The notes beneath the pieces are model-generated. The model was not told the DNA's origin. It made no database searches and saw only the letters and a list, made by a program, of their open reading frames with translations. The position numbers and the translations under genes were made by a program. Below, one piece after another: positions 36,986-46,549 of a stretch of 64,000 bases of DNA (position 1 is the stretch's first letter; each line of letters opens with the position of its first letter). This DNA comes from Trichuris trichiura (Eukaryota > Nematoda > Enoplea > Trichinellida > Trichuridae), in the NCBI GenBank assembly GCA_037903355.1, contig JBAJFE010000061.1:496001-560000 (forward strand), read 5' to 3'.

Positions 36986-37296
36986 CTAGAAGGTATAATG
37001 CATGGTTAGTATGGAATATATAGGGACGCATCGCTCAAGCGAAGCTTACTTTCAGCTTGCTTTGCCAAAACCTTTATAAACTAAGAAATCATTGAGTAAC
37101 TAACCTAATCGACTGATAAATTTTTACTGCTTACGTTAGCCTACAAAGTGCCAACGTTTGCAAGTAAAAAAGAATAAAGCTTTATGCACTCAAGATATTG
37201 GTTAGCAAAAGAATTTCATACAAAGAAAAATCTCTTATTAGAAGCACAAGAAAAAGAGAAAATGGACGAATCAACAAAATATGAGCATTCGTTCGT

Positions 37297-38882
37297 TCAA
37301 GTAACTAAACTATTAGAACTTGTCGCAGTTGACACAGACAAGGAACTAAGCTGAGAATAAAACGATTCATCATTTGACAACTCAACATTCTCATCAAGAT
37401 AACATAAATTCGGGTCATCATCCAGAGCGACATGTTCTTCCACGAAACATTCACACATTGCTACTAGACGACGTTCCGACTTGATGCATTCACAATATAA
37501 CTCATCGTTCAGTTGACAAGAAACATCCATAAATACGCGAGCAAAACAGCGATGGAAATATCTAGCACAATGAACTAGTAAAGCCGAATTATGCTTCAAC
37601 TGGCCGTGCTTATCGTATAAAACCGTTTTCAGTTCCATTTCGTAGCGACTCTCGAAAACACCAAAGAATCCTGGATTTTTTTTGTACATTGTTTGCAACC
37701 TTTTTAAAGGACGAAAGCTGTCGCCGAGTAACAATTCCAACGCTTCCAAATTATCACAACTCATTAGTTCACTCAAATCGAACAGGCCAATGGAACGTGC
37801 AACAGTTCATTGAATAACGCCGTTTTATCGTCGAATAGAACAACCGACATCACTTCTTCCTAAACGAGGCAAAAACAATACTCTTATTGACGTGTGAGGA
37901 TTTTTTAAAAAAAGGCAAAGCTTCATACCTCCAAGCGAACAAAGGAAGCTTGGAAAGCCTTTCTGCTCAAATATTTTTGCACACTCTTAACCACCGCTTT
38001 ACTCCACAAATTGCCATAAAACGGCCGTACAAAGGCCAATCTCACTCGATAGACATCAACATAGCACCGGAAAATTCTTTCAGGTATCAAGAATGCATGC
38101 TGACAACTGGTCGTTACAGATTTTTCCAAATCGACCAAATAGAAAAGCCCTTGGCCGTATGGACAAAAAGAACGAAATATTGCTCTTCTTAAAGTGCCGC
38201 CCGGCCGATCCAATACCAAACATGGCAAGTCAGGCTTGAGCGATTTTCTCGCGGGAAACCAAAAGATGGAATCAACTTGCTTCAGGTAAGCCAACTCCTT
38301 GGACGAAACGTTGCTTCGACGAATGACAAAATCGTCCGGTTTTGAAAACCATAACAATTCCATGTCGTAAGTTACAATTGCCTTTTCTCCATTGCTCCGC
38401 GGGAAACTATTGAAACTCGACACGGGATAACGGACGTAAGTCTCCACTGAGTTTACTAAGTAGTCTTTTTCCTCGTATTTATCCGGTCTCATTCCCCCTA
38501 AGAAGAGCATATTTGTCTCTGTCAGGGATTCTATTGCTTCCAATGCTTGCAAAGCTTCTATCAAAAGCGCCTTCGTACACCGCTTTCCGGTCAATAGATC
38601 GACGGTAGCAATAATTTTATCTATGGACAAACGCCTTGCAAAGCGACTAATCAATCGTAAAAGGTTGATCATTTCCTCCACACTAAGCTGATCAGCGGGT
38701 AGCGGCGGCTTTGAAGCGTCGCTGCTTGGCAAAGGTAGATCAGGAGTTTGCGTCAACCACGCGTCAACCAAGCTGATTGGCTCAGGGGTCGACTGCACCA
38801 TTTCATCTGTTGGCACCAATGGTTCATCGTCAAATGAGATCAAATCTTTGGTCACTTGCTTCGGCCCGTTTGAGCAGGACAT
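37297..38882 (-). CDS. Tudor-like domain protein (tentative), two or three exons
   Basis: Exon 1, 37929-38882, begins ATGTCCTGC and encodes 318 residues up to donor GTATGA. A helical segment at about 70-135 is followed, around residues 215-285, by a tudor-like pattern: DLPCLVLDRPGGTLRRAIF, GQGLFYLVDLEKSV, then a hydrophobic stretch ending FLIPERIF. The second exon starts at 37859 after TCGTTTAG and reads SVVLFDDKTALFNELLH, also tudor-tail-like. Its frame stops after 23 codons, while a different frame (37297 to about 37820, 159+ codons, acidic Ser-rich tail) carries on. An unmodelled intron or a one-base shift near 37800 would connect them. Tudor proteins bind methylated Arg or Lys and often act in germline RNA silencing, but I cannot name the family member. 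Confidence 0.5.
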
Positions 38883-39222
38883 TTTTCACGCTAAAATCAA
38901 AGGCTAATTGAACGAACGGAACGAAAAAGCGCGAAAACTGAAACGCCTCAAAGCAAAACGAAAAAGAAGCGCGCCTTCCGCTTCTTCTGAAAAAAAACAA
39001 ATAAACTGCGATTCAAATCGAGCAAAAATGGAAACGCTGCGCATCGGCGGCAAAACGGACGAGCAAACAAACGCTGCCGCATGAGGCAACGATAAAACTA
39101 GTCGCTATTTGATCGGAAACATTATTTTAATCACAAAAATTTAAATCAACAATTTCAATCGCTAGATAACGTTGGAAATCAAAGAAATGCTACTTTTCGA
39201 AAAAAACAACGAAGTACAGTAG

Positions 39223-39337
39223 GTTCCTCTGGTTCACAGGTTTGGCCTGTTGGATGTATCTGTAAGTAAACTGCAAAGTGCCCTACCAACGAATGGATGA
39301 GCAAATTGTTAGAGAAATTGCAGAACAATTCAATACC
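39223..39337 (-). repeat. Inverted partial copy of the Penelope pLTR
   Basis: This 115 bp stretch is the reverse complement of the distal part of the adjacent direct pLTR (about 39463-39583), with very few differences. It makes the left end of the element a hairpin. Such inverted partial repeats arise during PLE integration. Confidence 0.85.
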
Positions 39338-39350
39338 GTAAGTTGTTCAG

Positions 39351-39630
39351 CGCCCTACCCAACTAATCAAACACCTATTGTTCCCATGCGCTATATAAAC
39401 CCCTTACCGAATGAAAACATTCTCCCTCATACTGCTGACGACGGAACAAAAGCAGTTCCGAAACGTATGGTATTGAATTGTTCTGTAATTTCTCTAACAA
39501 TTTGCTCATCCATTCGTTGGTAGGGCACTTTGCAGTTTACTTACAGATACATCCAAGAGGCCAAACCTGTGAACCAGAGGAACAACTATGAAAAAACCAA
39601 AGCCTGTTAAAAGACACCCAGTCTTTCGAA
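39351..39630 (+). repeat. Left pLTR of the Penelope-like element
   Basis: 280 bp beginning CGCCCTACCCAACTAATC, repeated at 42139-42650. It contains a TATA-like CTATATAAACCCC box, the hammerhead-like motif, and at its distal end the start codon of the polyprotein (39588). Confidence 0.85.
39435..39463 (+). ncRNA. Candidate minimal hammerhead ribozyme in the left pLTR
   Basis: CTGACGA (fits the CUGANGA core) is followed by a hairpin GGAAC-loop-GTTCC and then GAAAC, the three conserved hammerhead segments in order. Downstream GGTA could supply the UH cleavage site with a very short helix III. One blemish is an unpaired C between CTGACGA and the stem. Minimal hammerheads that probably act as dimers are known from the flanking repeats of animal PLEs. 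The motif is repeated, with the same core, in the right pLTR. Confidence 0.6.
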
Positions 39631-42154
39631 ACATCCGATGTGCTCACGGTGCACAAGTCTTTGAAGCAGCTAAGCTGCTAGAACAGACAAATATCAAGCT
39701 TACATCGACACTCGGTAAGCTCACCTTCCTCATTAAATGTCGTGACGCTGGCCTGCTGCCAAACTGCTTCTATCTAAAATGGAACCACTCTCACAGTCGA
39801 CGAACGAGTAATTTATTAAAATCCACCGGTTTCTCCATGTTGAGAGCCACCAGCAGGGACCACAGGAAATCTATAGCCCACTTAAGGCGTGTATCCACCA
39901 ACTTCTCAACCTTCCTCTCTGATTCTCTAAGACCGGACCTTCTCGCCCAACTCAGATTCCACATTAGAAATACTAGTTCCCTAATAAAAATAAACCAAAC
40001 AGCCCTTCTAGACAAAAGGTTCCGATCCTTATACCGTTCCCGCTCCTGGGAGTTCCGTAGGTCCAACACTAAGCAGGCGCGTCCATCTTCACTCAATAAC
40101 ACGGATAAAACTATCGTTAACCCCAGTTCCCTTGTTCTAAACGACAATGAAAAAACAGTTCTAGGCATAGGTTTAAATTTCGTTCCCACCCCTAAGAACC
40201 CCCGATTCTAGATATAATTGCCTCCACAGAAAACGGTCTCGCGCACACTGATCCTAAAGTGGCTAAGGAAATCAAAGGTCACATCTCCAGCCTACTATTG
40301 CGCAACAACAACAACAACAACAACAATCGTCCGACCCCAAACCTAAGCAGTTCAGAACGGGGAATCATTAAAAGTCTAAAATCTAGAACGGACATTGTGA
40401 TTACGAAGGCTGATAAAGGTAATACGGTTGTTATACTGGACAGGAACATCTACACACAAAAGATAAATGAACTTCTCAGCAACCCCGTTTACCGTCCCAT
40501 AAAACAAGACCCGACCGATAAGACCCGAAAACGTTTGCAAAATATGTTAGACTCCTTCGCCAATGAACCCCAAGACCCAATGATTTCCAAAATAAACCGT
40601 AGTCTCTCATACATCAGTAACACTAGGTGCCCTGAACTTTACGGCCTTCCCAAAATCCACAAACCAGGGGTCCCTCTAAGACCAATTGTCTCCAGCATTA
40701 ATAGTGTCACCTCAAGACTTTGTTCATATCTAAAAACTATAATCCAACCCCTAACCGGTAAACGCGAGTCCAATGTTAAAAATTGTAAAGAATTTTGTTC
40801 CACACTAAAAGACATAAAAATGCAGCCCGGTGACATCATGGTCAGTTACGATGTAAAAGACCTTTTCACAAGCGTTCCCATAAAATATACCATCAACTTG
40901 CTTCAAACTCTGTTAGATGCAGATGACACCATCTTGCAGAGGACGAAATTAAACCCCACCCACATAGTTAAATTAGTGTCGTTCTGCATGCGCGAGGGCA
41001 ACTACTTCAGATTCCAGGATAGTTTCTTCTCACAAAAGGACGGTGCACCTATGGGCAGTCTACTCTCCCCCATACTTGCGGAGATCTTCATGGAACATCT
41101 CGAAGAAAAAGCCTTCAGCACTCTGCAAGACTGTGCCCCTCCTATCCTTTTCAAAAGATATGTAGACGACATCTTTGCCATCACAAAATCAGGCAGTGAA
41201 GAAACTCTCTTGGAACACCTGAATAGTCTCTTCCCCAACCAGATAACGCTAACCATTGAGAAGGAAAATAATTGTAAACTCCCTTTTCTAGATGTCTTAG
41301 TCATTAAACAAGGGAATAAGTTAAAAACAACAGTTTATAGGACCCACTCGGACCGGCACCTAAACTTTTCTTCTCATCACCCTATTTCAGTTAAAAGAGG
41401 TATAATTAAAGGGATGGTTGACAGGGCCCTAACGGTTTGTGACCCCGAATATTTAAATACAGAATTAAGACACATTTATAACACACTATGCAGTAACGGA
41501 TACCCCAGTAAATTCATCAATTCCATTATTAAACAGTGAAAACAAAATAAACCTTCATCACCGTCCCCGCCTGATAACCAACAACGCCCGGTGCTGCTCC
41601 TTCCCTACTACAGTGGTTTAAGTGAACGGATCAGGAGGCTGGGGCGCTTCTTAAATTTCAACGTGAGATTTAAAAGTTCATGTAATCTTCGTTCGATTGT
41701 GAGAAATGACAAAATCGAGGTTCCTTTTGACAGCAGACCCGGTGTCATTTATCAGATAAAGTGTGGTTCCAACGCCTCCTACGTAGGAGAAACGGGCAAC
41801 ACTTTACTTAAGAGATTCGGCCAACACATGAAGAATGTGTTGACATACAAGAACGCCGAACGAAGACTCAATGGGGTACAGGCCACTGGCCGAGGGCGTC
41901 CACCGACAACGGACCCTCGAAAAGCCATGGAGAAAGCGATAAACGCCTCGGTTATCGTTGAGCACGCATCTCGGTGCACACTCGACCCGCACCCGAAGAT
42001 TATTTGCCACGAAAACTTATTACATCTTAGGCCTATTAAGGAGGCTCTGTACATCCAGAGCAACTTCACTATAAATCGCGACAATGGTGTGGCGGTTAGC
42101 GAAGTATGGGCTGCGCCGATTAATAAATTCCAATGCTGCGCCCTACCCAACTAA
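39588..42154 (+). pseudogene. Penelope-type polyprotein: reverse transcriptase plus GIY-YIG endonuclease, one frameshift and one in-frame UGA
   Basis: Translation starts at ATG 39588. The N-terminal part reads to 40211 and stops; the frame then continues one register over with RT sequence (open to 41539), so a one-base shift lies in the C-run around 40195-40205. The RT shows ADKGNTVVILD, YGLPKIHK, LRPIVSSI, DVKDLFTSVP, GAPMGSLLSPILAEIFM, the catalytic RYVDDIFAI (YVDD at 41159-41170) and FLDVLV. It ends at UGA 41537-41539, but the same frame resumes immediately and encodes GVIYQIKCG...SYVGETGN (GIY-YIG) and a CHENLLHLRPIKEALYI tail, ending at 42154 inside the right pLTR. A short Asn run comes from an (AAC)n tract at 40303-40326. 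Whether the UGA is read through in life is unknown. Confidence 0.88.
40303..40326. repeat. (AAC)n microsatellite within the retroelement ORF
   Basis: Eight tandem AAC units encode a poly-Asn run before the RT domain. Confidence 0.9.
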
Positions 42155-42222
42155 TCAAACACCCATTGTACCCATGCTCTATATAAACCCCTTACCGAAT
42201 AAACACCTTCTCCCCAACACTG

Positions 42223-42251
42223 CTGACGACGGAACACAAGCAGTTCCGAAA
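42223..42251 (+). ncRNA. Candidate minimal hammerhead ribozyme in the right pLTR
   Basis: This has the same core as the left copy: CTGACGA, stem GGAAC/GTTCC, then GAAAC. The loop differs by one base (ACAAGCA against AAAAGCA) and the downstream CGTACGGTA differs from CGTATGGTA, so the stem is conserved while flanks vary. Confidence 0.6.
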
Positions 42252-42296
42252 CGTACGGTATACAAATTGTTCTGTAATTTCTCTAACAATTTGCTC

Positions 42297-42516
42297 TGAA
42301 AATGCGATGCTTTTGTACGGGACTGCGTGTTTTCATATTGAAAATATCTTTATTACGGATTCTGTCCCGTTGAGATGTAAAATAAAAAGATTTTTCTGGT
42401 CTGACCACACACATCATTGTGAAGACGGGTCGCGGCAGACCGGAAAGCTTCGGAGAGAGAAAAATCTTTTTATTTTACATCTCAACGGGACAGAATCCGT
42501 AATAAAGATATTTTCA
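42297..42516. mobile_element. 220-bp non-autonomous element with long inverted repeat and 11-bp target duplication (Mutator-like?)
   Basis: It interrupts the right pLTR; the left pLTR shows the empty site. ACAATTTGCTC is present on both sides (42286-42296 and 42517-42527). The ends are TGAAAAT...ATTTTCA. Inside, 42339-42397 and 42458-42516 are a perfect 59-bp inverted repeat, followed inward by GGTCTG/CAGACC. Target duplications of 9-11 bp and long terminal repeats are typical of Mutator-type MITEs, which is why I suggest that superfamily. There is no coding capacity. Confidence 0.8.
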
Positions 42517-42894
42517 ACAATTTGCTCATCCATTCGTTGGTAGGACATTTTGAAGTTTACTTACAGATACGTCCAGCAGGCCAAACCCGTGAACTAGAGG
42601 AACAACTATGAAACAACGAAAGCCTGCTAAAAGACACCCAGTCTTTAGAAATACAGTAGGAGTGAAATTCAGGTAACATTCGTTTTACGGCACTTTTTGA
42701 TTTTACGCTTCAGAGAAACGTTCAGTATGATACCACTTGTTGCGATTTGCACTATACCGGTCGATCTGTGTTTAATGGATTTACTTGTCGTCTGGTTACC
42801 TACGAATAAACACTCGAGACAAGCTAAGCGTTGTAGCGCTAATTGGCGCGTGTCCATCTTCCAATCATCAGCCCTCTATGACGCCGCTTAGACG

Positions 42895-43010
42895 TAAGCC
42901 TTATGTTTAAGCCTATACGCTATGCATTTTTCAGCAATTCTGTTCTGCGTTTGCCTAAGCCTAAGCCTAAACCTAAGTGCTATGCTAAGACTGATTGGTA
43001 GACGAGCGTG
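42895..43010. repeat. TTAGGC-family repeat with three tandem CCTAAG units
   Basis: TTCTGTTCTGCGTTTGCCTAAG continues as CCTAAGCCTAAACCTAAG. This is the copy closest to a true nematode telomere-type run. Confidence 0.6.
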
Positions 43011-44499
43011 CATTGACCCGCGCCAAGTTCATAGAACATGAGCGTCTCTAAAAACCGTACGTGAGGGAATGGGGGCATAAAAGATTCAATATTTCTTATT
43101 CTTTCGGGCTAAGTCATTACGTGTAGCTTACTGTATATATGTGGCCCACCGAAATCTCACGCATGAATACTAACTTCAAGCAAAATGCACAAGACCAACT
43201 TCCATATTCTCTCGGCGTCAGAAGGAAGTGCGTGGGCGGACTTGCATTTTAAAATAAATTGCGAAAACGACTTTCTATGCTGAGTTAAGCATTAAAACTG
43301 TTTGCGTATACTTTAAACTAGAAGCTAAGAAAAGTTTCTATTTCTAACAGCATCGGCAGTACAAACGCCTTCGTCGTAGTTATGCGAAGCAGAATGAAAG
43401 GGCTGTGGTGTCAGCGACAAGGAATCATCAGCCTGCTAGTCGTATAATTTACCAGTGATGGTAAATAAGGTATTACTTCCTTGTGCGGACGCATCCGTCA
43501 GTATTAGCAGAGAAGAAGCGGGAAAACACGTATAGGATCAACGGAGAAAATGTGCCACTTCTGGAACCCGAAAGGCCCAATATCTGAAGGCGGCAAAGGA
43601 AAAAGACTGAATCAGATCAACGTGACGGAGCAACCTATTCTTCTCGCATATCATAGGAATGCAGTCAACTCAGCAGACCGCTTGAATAATGCATGCCGTA
43701 TGGTTTATTAGAATAACAAATTTGGGCAACACGCTGTAGCTCAATTATACAGGCATGTTTTTTTAAACTTTTTGAGAAAGCTAAGTGATAACAATTATGT
43801 GGCACGATATCAACAAGTAAAGCCTAATCTACACGATTATTGATCAATAAATAAAACGGAAACGTAATCTAACTTTTCATAGACTATCAGCAAAGGAAAA
43901 GTACAACTCGAGATTAAAAGCATCGGCTTATGACGGCTGTGCGCTTTAAAAATGCTTAAAGAAAAACTACGACGTCTACTTACGTTCCCGCGATCCGTTC
44001 TGCACCCGATTCCAACGGAACAGCAGCTGCTGGAGTGCTTCGAAGACGTGCAGTCCTTTCCTACAGCAACTACCTGCTTTTCATTTAGTTGACGTCTTAT
44101 GCTGTTCAGGTACAGTAGACGCGGATAATAGGGCGGTGTAACTCGTTCACGAATAATTGAGAGCGCGAATTCATTTCGGAAAAACGATTTGTCATGACAA
44201 AGACAATTTGAAATTCAGCAAACCGAAACTTAAAGCAATTTGTTGCCTCAAAATAATTTGCACTACGACACCAAACGTTCACGTCGCAACATTTTTCTAT
44301 TCACCGAGCTTAACTGAATGACGCAGATTTTTGATTGACTCAACCAAAGCAGTGCAACTAGAAAAACAAGTACTCTTACAAAGTAAAGCTCGCGCGCTTT
44401 TAGTAATAAAATTAAAAACCAGAGCAATTTTTTTCCATCGGAAAAATTGACAAATCGCAAAGAATTGCGCGCGGATGGCAAAAAAGCAAGTTTTGCTGC

Positions 44500-44716
44500 C
44501 CATTGCCATACTGTAACTTTGCCAACTATCCTCTCTTGCCCTCCTCTACGTCTAAAGCTAAACGTAAGTCTTATATTTTGGCATACGTTTAAGTAAATGC
44601 AGAACAGACTTGTCAGCGTACTTGCCAGTAAGGGAAAAAAGGCTGGTAGCACGTTTGCCAGAAAGGAACCTGCATTTCTCAGACGGTTGGGCCCATAACC
44701 GAGAAGACTCGATTTT
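44500..44716. repeat. TTAGGC-family repeat
   Basis: Family landmarks occur in order: CTCTTGCCCTCC, GTAAGTCTTATATTTTGGC, TGCAGAACAGAC, TTGCCAGAAAGGAACCTGCA, GGGCCCATAACCGAGAAGAC. Open frames running through it share a LRNAGSFL string with the copy at 56 kb, which comes from the repeat and not from a gene. Confidence 0.55.
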
Positions 44717-45553
44717 GTATATTTGCGCATTGCTTTTGTTGCTTGAAACTGCTTGCTACGTTACCGCTTGCCCTTAGCTAGCACTGCTGTTCGCAACAAC
44801 GGAACAGCTGCTTTTTGACGCGAGAACAACGACTTGTCTACTGTAGTCCATTAGGACTCGAGAACTACGTCATTTTTATTCTGTTCTTCTTCTCTGTTGT
44901 TTTAGCTCAGCATTTGTTTATGAAATCGCGCGATTTCTGTCGTTGACGGCTCCAGAAAGTTGGGATGCGCGAGCACATTCAATTCACCCCATTTTCTTTG
45001 ATGGTTAGTTTACACGTATAGTCAATTTTTTTCGCAATGTGATTTTAAATACAATTTATATGTTTAAGTAAAATATGCCTAAGTTTTGTCGATGAACTAT
45101 AAACTGAGCTCAGGTACTTTTTTACCGTAGCTTAAAGTGTTAAGTGCGCTCAGGTACGTAGATGCTGTGCTTTGTAGAACTGACGTGTTCTTTCTCATTC
45201 GTTGCTCTGACGAGCTGGTGGTAGGTTGCTCGCAGACGATGAGCTTCCGTTGTGCAGGTTATTCCAACCGTGTACAAAAGCACTACCGGTCAGTGGCCGC
45301 TGGTTGACCATTGACAGCATGGGGCTTCAACTCGCTGCCAGCCTGAAGATATCGACATAAAAGGGCAGCTGTCAGCTTTGTCCACTGAGCTGTTGACGAT
45401 ATGACTTGTGGCAGTGGCTGATTTTTAAAAGATATGTGACGTTTGGGAAGATCAAGTTCCCGTAGACGATATTGAAGCTGACGTGATGCAAATACTTGAC
45501 CATCGGCTCGATGAAGAGGGGTTCTCCGTGATTACGATATTTTTACGATATGG

Positions 45554-45623
45554 TTGCATGACATGCGGGAGAGGCCTTTGAAACGATATGCCTGAATGAA
45601 GCGGCCTCCCCCATGTCATGCAA
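45554..45623. other. miRNA-precursor-sized hairpin
   Basis: TTGCATGACATG(C)GGGAGAGGCC at 45554-45576 pairs with GGCCTCCCCCATGTCATGCAA at 45603-45623, leaving a 26-base loop and a small internal bulge. The stem length, slight asymmetry and loop are right for a Dicer substrate. It could also be a chance inverted duplication. Confidence 0.45.
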
Positions 45624-46549
45624 GAGAAGAAATTGTCTTGTCAGTGTATGTAATGACTGGGACGACCGAAATGGTTTGTCCAGCATCCCCTCCGGAGAAC
45701 CCCGATTAGTAGAGCTTCTATGGCTTCTCAAGTGACATTTTTATACAAGTTTGAAGGACAAGCTCCGCGGCAAGAAGATGGCTCCGACCACGCTGAAGTT
45801 CAAGGGTCTGTCGAAGCTGAAAGTCACTCGCTCAATTCGCCAAAGATATTGGACGCCCAAATGGCTTTGCGCTGAAGTGCGACGCTGCAAGTTGATAATA
45901 CAGCAAGCCATTGTCAACCTGAATGCTTCGACAAACGGTCATCCGTTGCAATGTTCTGCATAACGCTTCTTTCTGCCTTCTCCGATTGAACTTGAATTGA
46001 AAATAAAAATTTTCAAAGAAATGAGTTCACGGCTAAAGCTTTTGCATATTTGGAAACGCGCGCTATTCTCTTATTTATTTTTTAAAGCTTTTTACTTTGA
46101 TAATGCTTCCGTAAAAGGCACTAAATCTTCGCGGGTCAAGCTAAAGCTCTTGCAATGGAAAAAGGCCATACTATTATAAACAGGGAAACTGTTCATGATT
46201 AGCAAACCCTGTTTTAAACCTTGCAGTTAAATGTTGTTCGCCCGCGAATAGAGTTGACCATATTTTGAACCTATTAGCGAGCTGACTATGTCACTCTTGT
46301 TTCAAGACCTCCAAGACATTTTTGCTTTTATGTAACAAACAGCCGAAAAAGCGGCTTTTATGGCACGTTAAAATTTAAATAATCAATTCTGCTATTCTCG
46401 CTTTTGAGAAATATTTACGTCCAGTAGGTTTTTGCCTCAAAATTAAGGCATTCCCTAGTTAACTACATTGCATTTAAGTATACTCATGTAACAGGGTTAC
46501 TGTACTTCTCCGAATTTCGCGCTTGCTCGTCCTCCACTAAGCGTTTGTA

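Larger units (their letters stand above)
34274..37296. other. Repeat-rich intergenic stretch
   Basis: No gene is seen. It holds a patch of pogo-like terminal sub-repeats (35200-35335), a decayed tandem array (35340-36470), one TTAGGC-family copy (36535-36650) and an AAT-type microsatellite (36943-36985). Confidence 0.45.
39223..42650 (+). mobile_element. Penelope-like retroelement (PLE) with terminal repeats, RT and GIY-YIG endonuclease
   Basis: It has the complete layout of a canonical Penelope-type element. A truncated inverted copy of the terminal repeat (39223-39337) is followed by a direct terminal repeat (pLTR, 39351-39630), one long reading frame encoding telomerase-like reverse transcriptase with a C-terminal GIY-YIG nuclease, and a second direct pLTR (42139-42650) interrupted by a 220 bp insertion. 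The inverted partial repeat at one end is typical of PLEs. GIY-YIG placed after the RT puts it with the Penelope/Poseidon, Neptune and Nematis types rather than the permuted Naiad type. Only two breaks in the coding frame suggest a young insertion. Confidence 0.88.
42139..42650 (+). repeat. Right pLTR of the Penelope-like element, split by an insertion
   Basis: It is collinear with the left pLTR (CGCCCTACCCAACTAATC to AAAGACACCCAGTCTTT). Without the 220 bp insert and its 11 bp duplication it would be 281 bp, essentially the length of the left copy. Confidence 0.85.
42651..46549. other. Gene-poor stretch with repeats and possible orphan exons
   Basis: TTAGGC-family copies (42895-43010, 44500-44716) and a Tigger-end-like GCGGATAATAGGGC at about 44121 lie here. 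Around 45445-45515 (DDIEADVMQILDHRLDEE on plus) and 45745-45880 there are plausible coding-like pieces of an unrecognised plus-strand gene, but I cannot build a model. A strong hairpin lies at 45554-45623. Confidence 0.4.

Noticed and set aside
41537..41539. In-frame UGA in the Penelope ORF as a selenocysteine codon
   Set aside because: Selenocysteine has been described for some permuted PLEs, but this element is the canonical type and I see no SECIS-like structure; decay or read-through is simpler.
44263..44730. 155-codon minus-strand frame resembling a frame at 55897-56121 (shared LRNAGSFL)
   Set aside because: Both frames run through copies of the TTAGGC palindromic repeat; the similarity comes from the repeat, not from a protein family.
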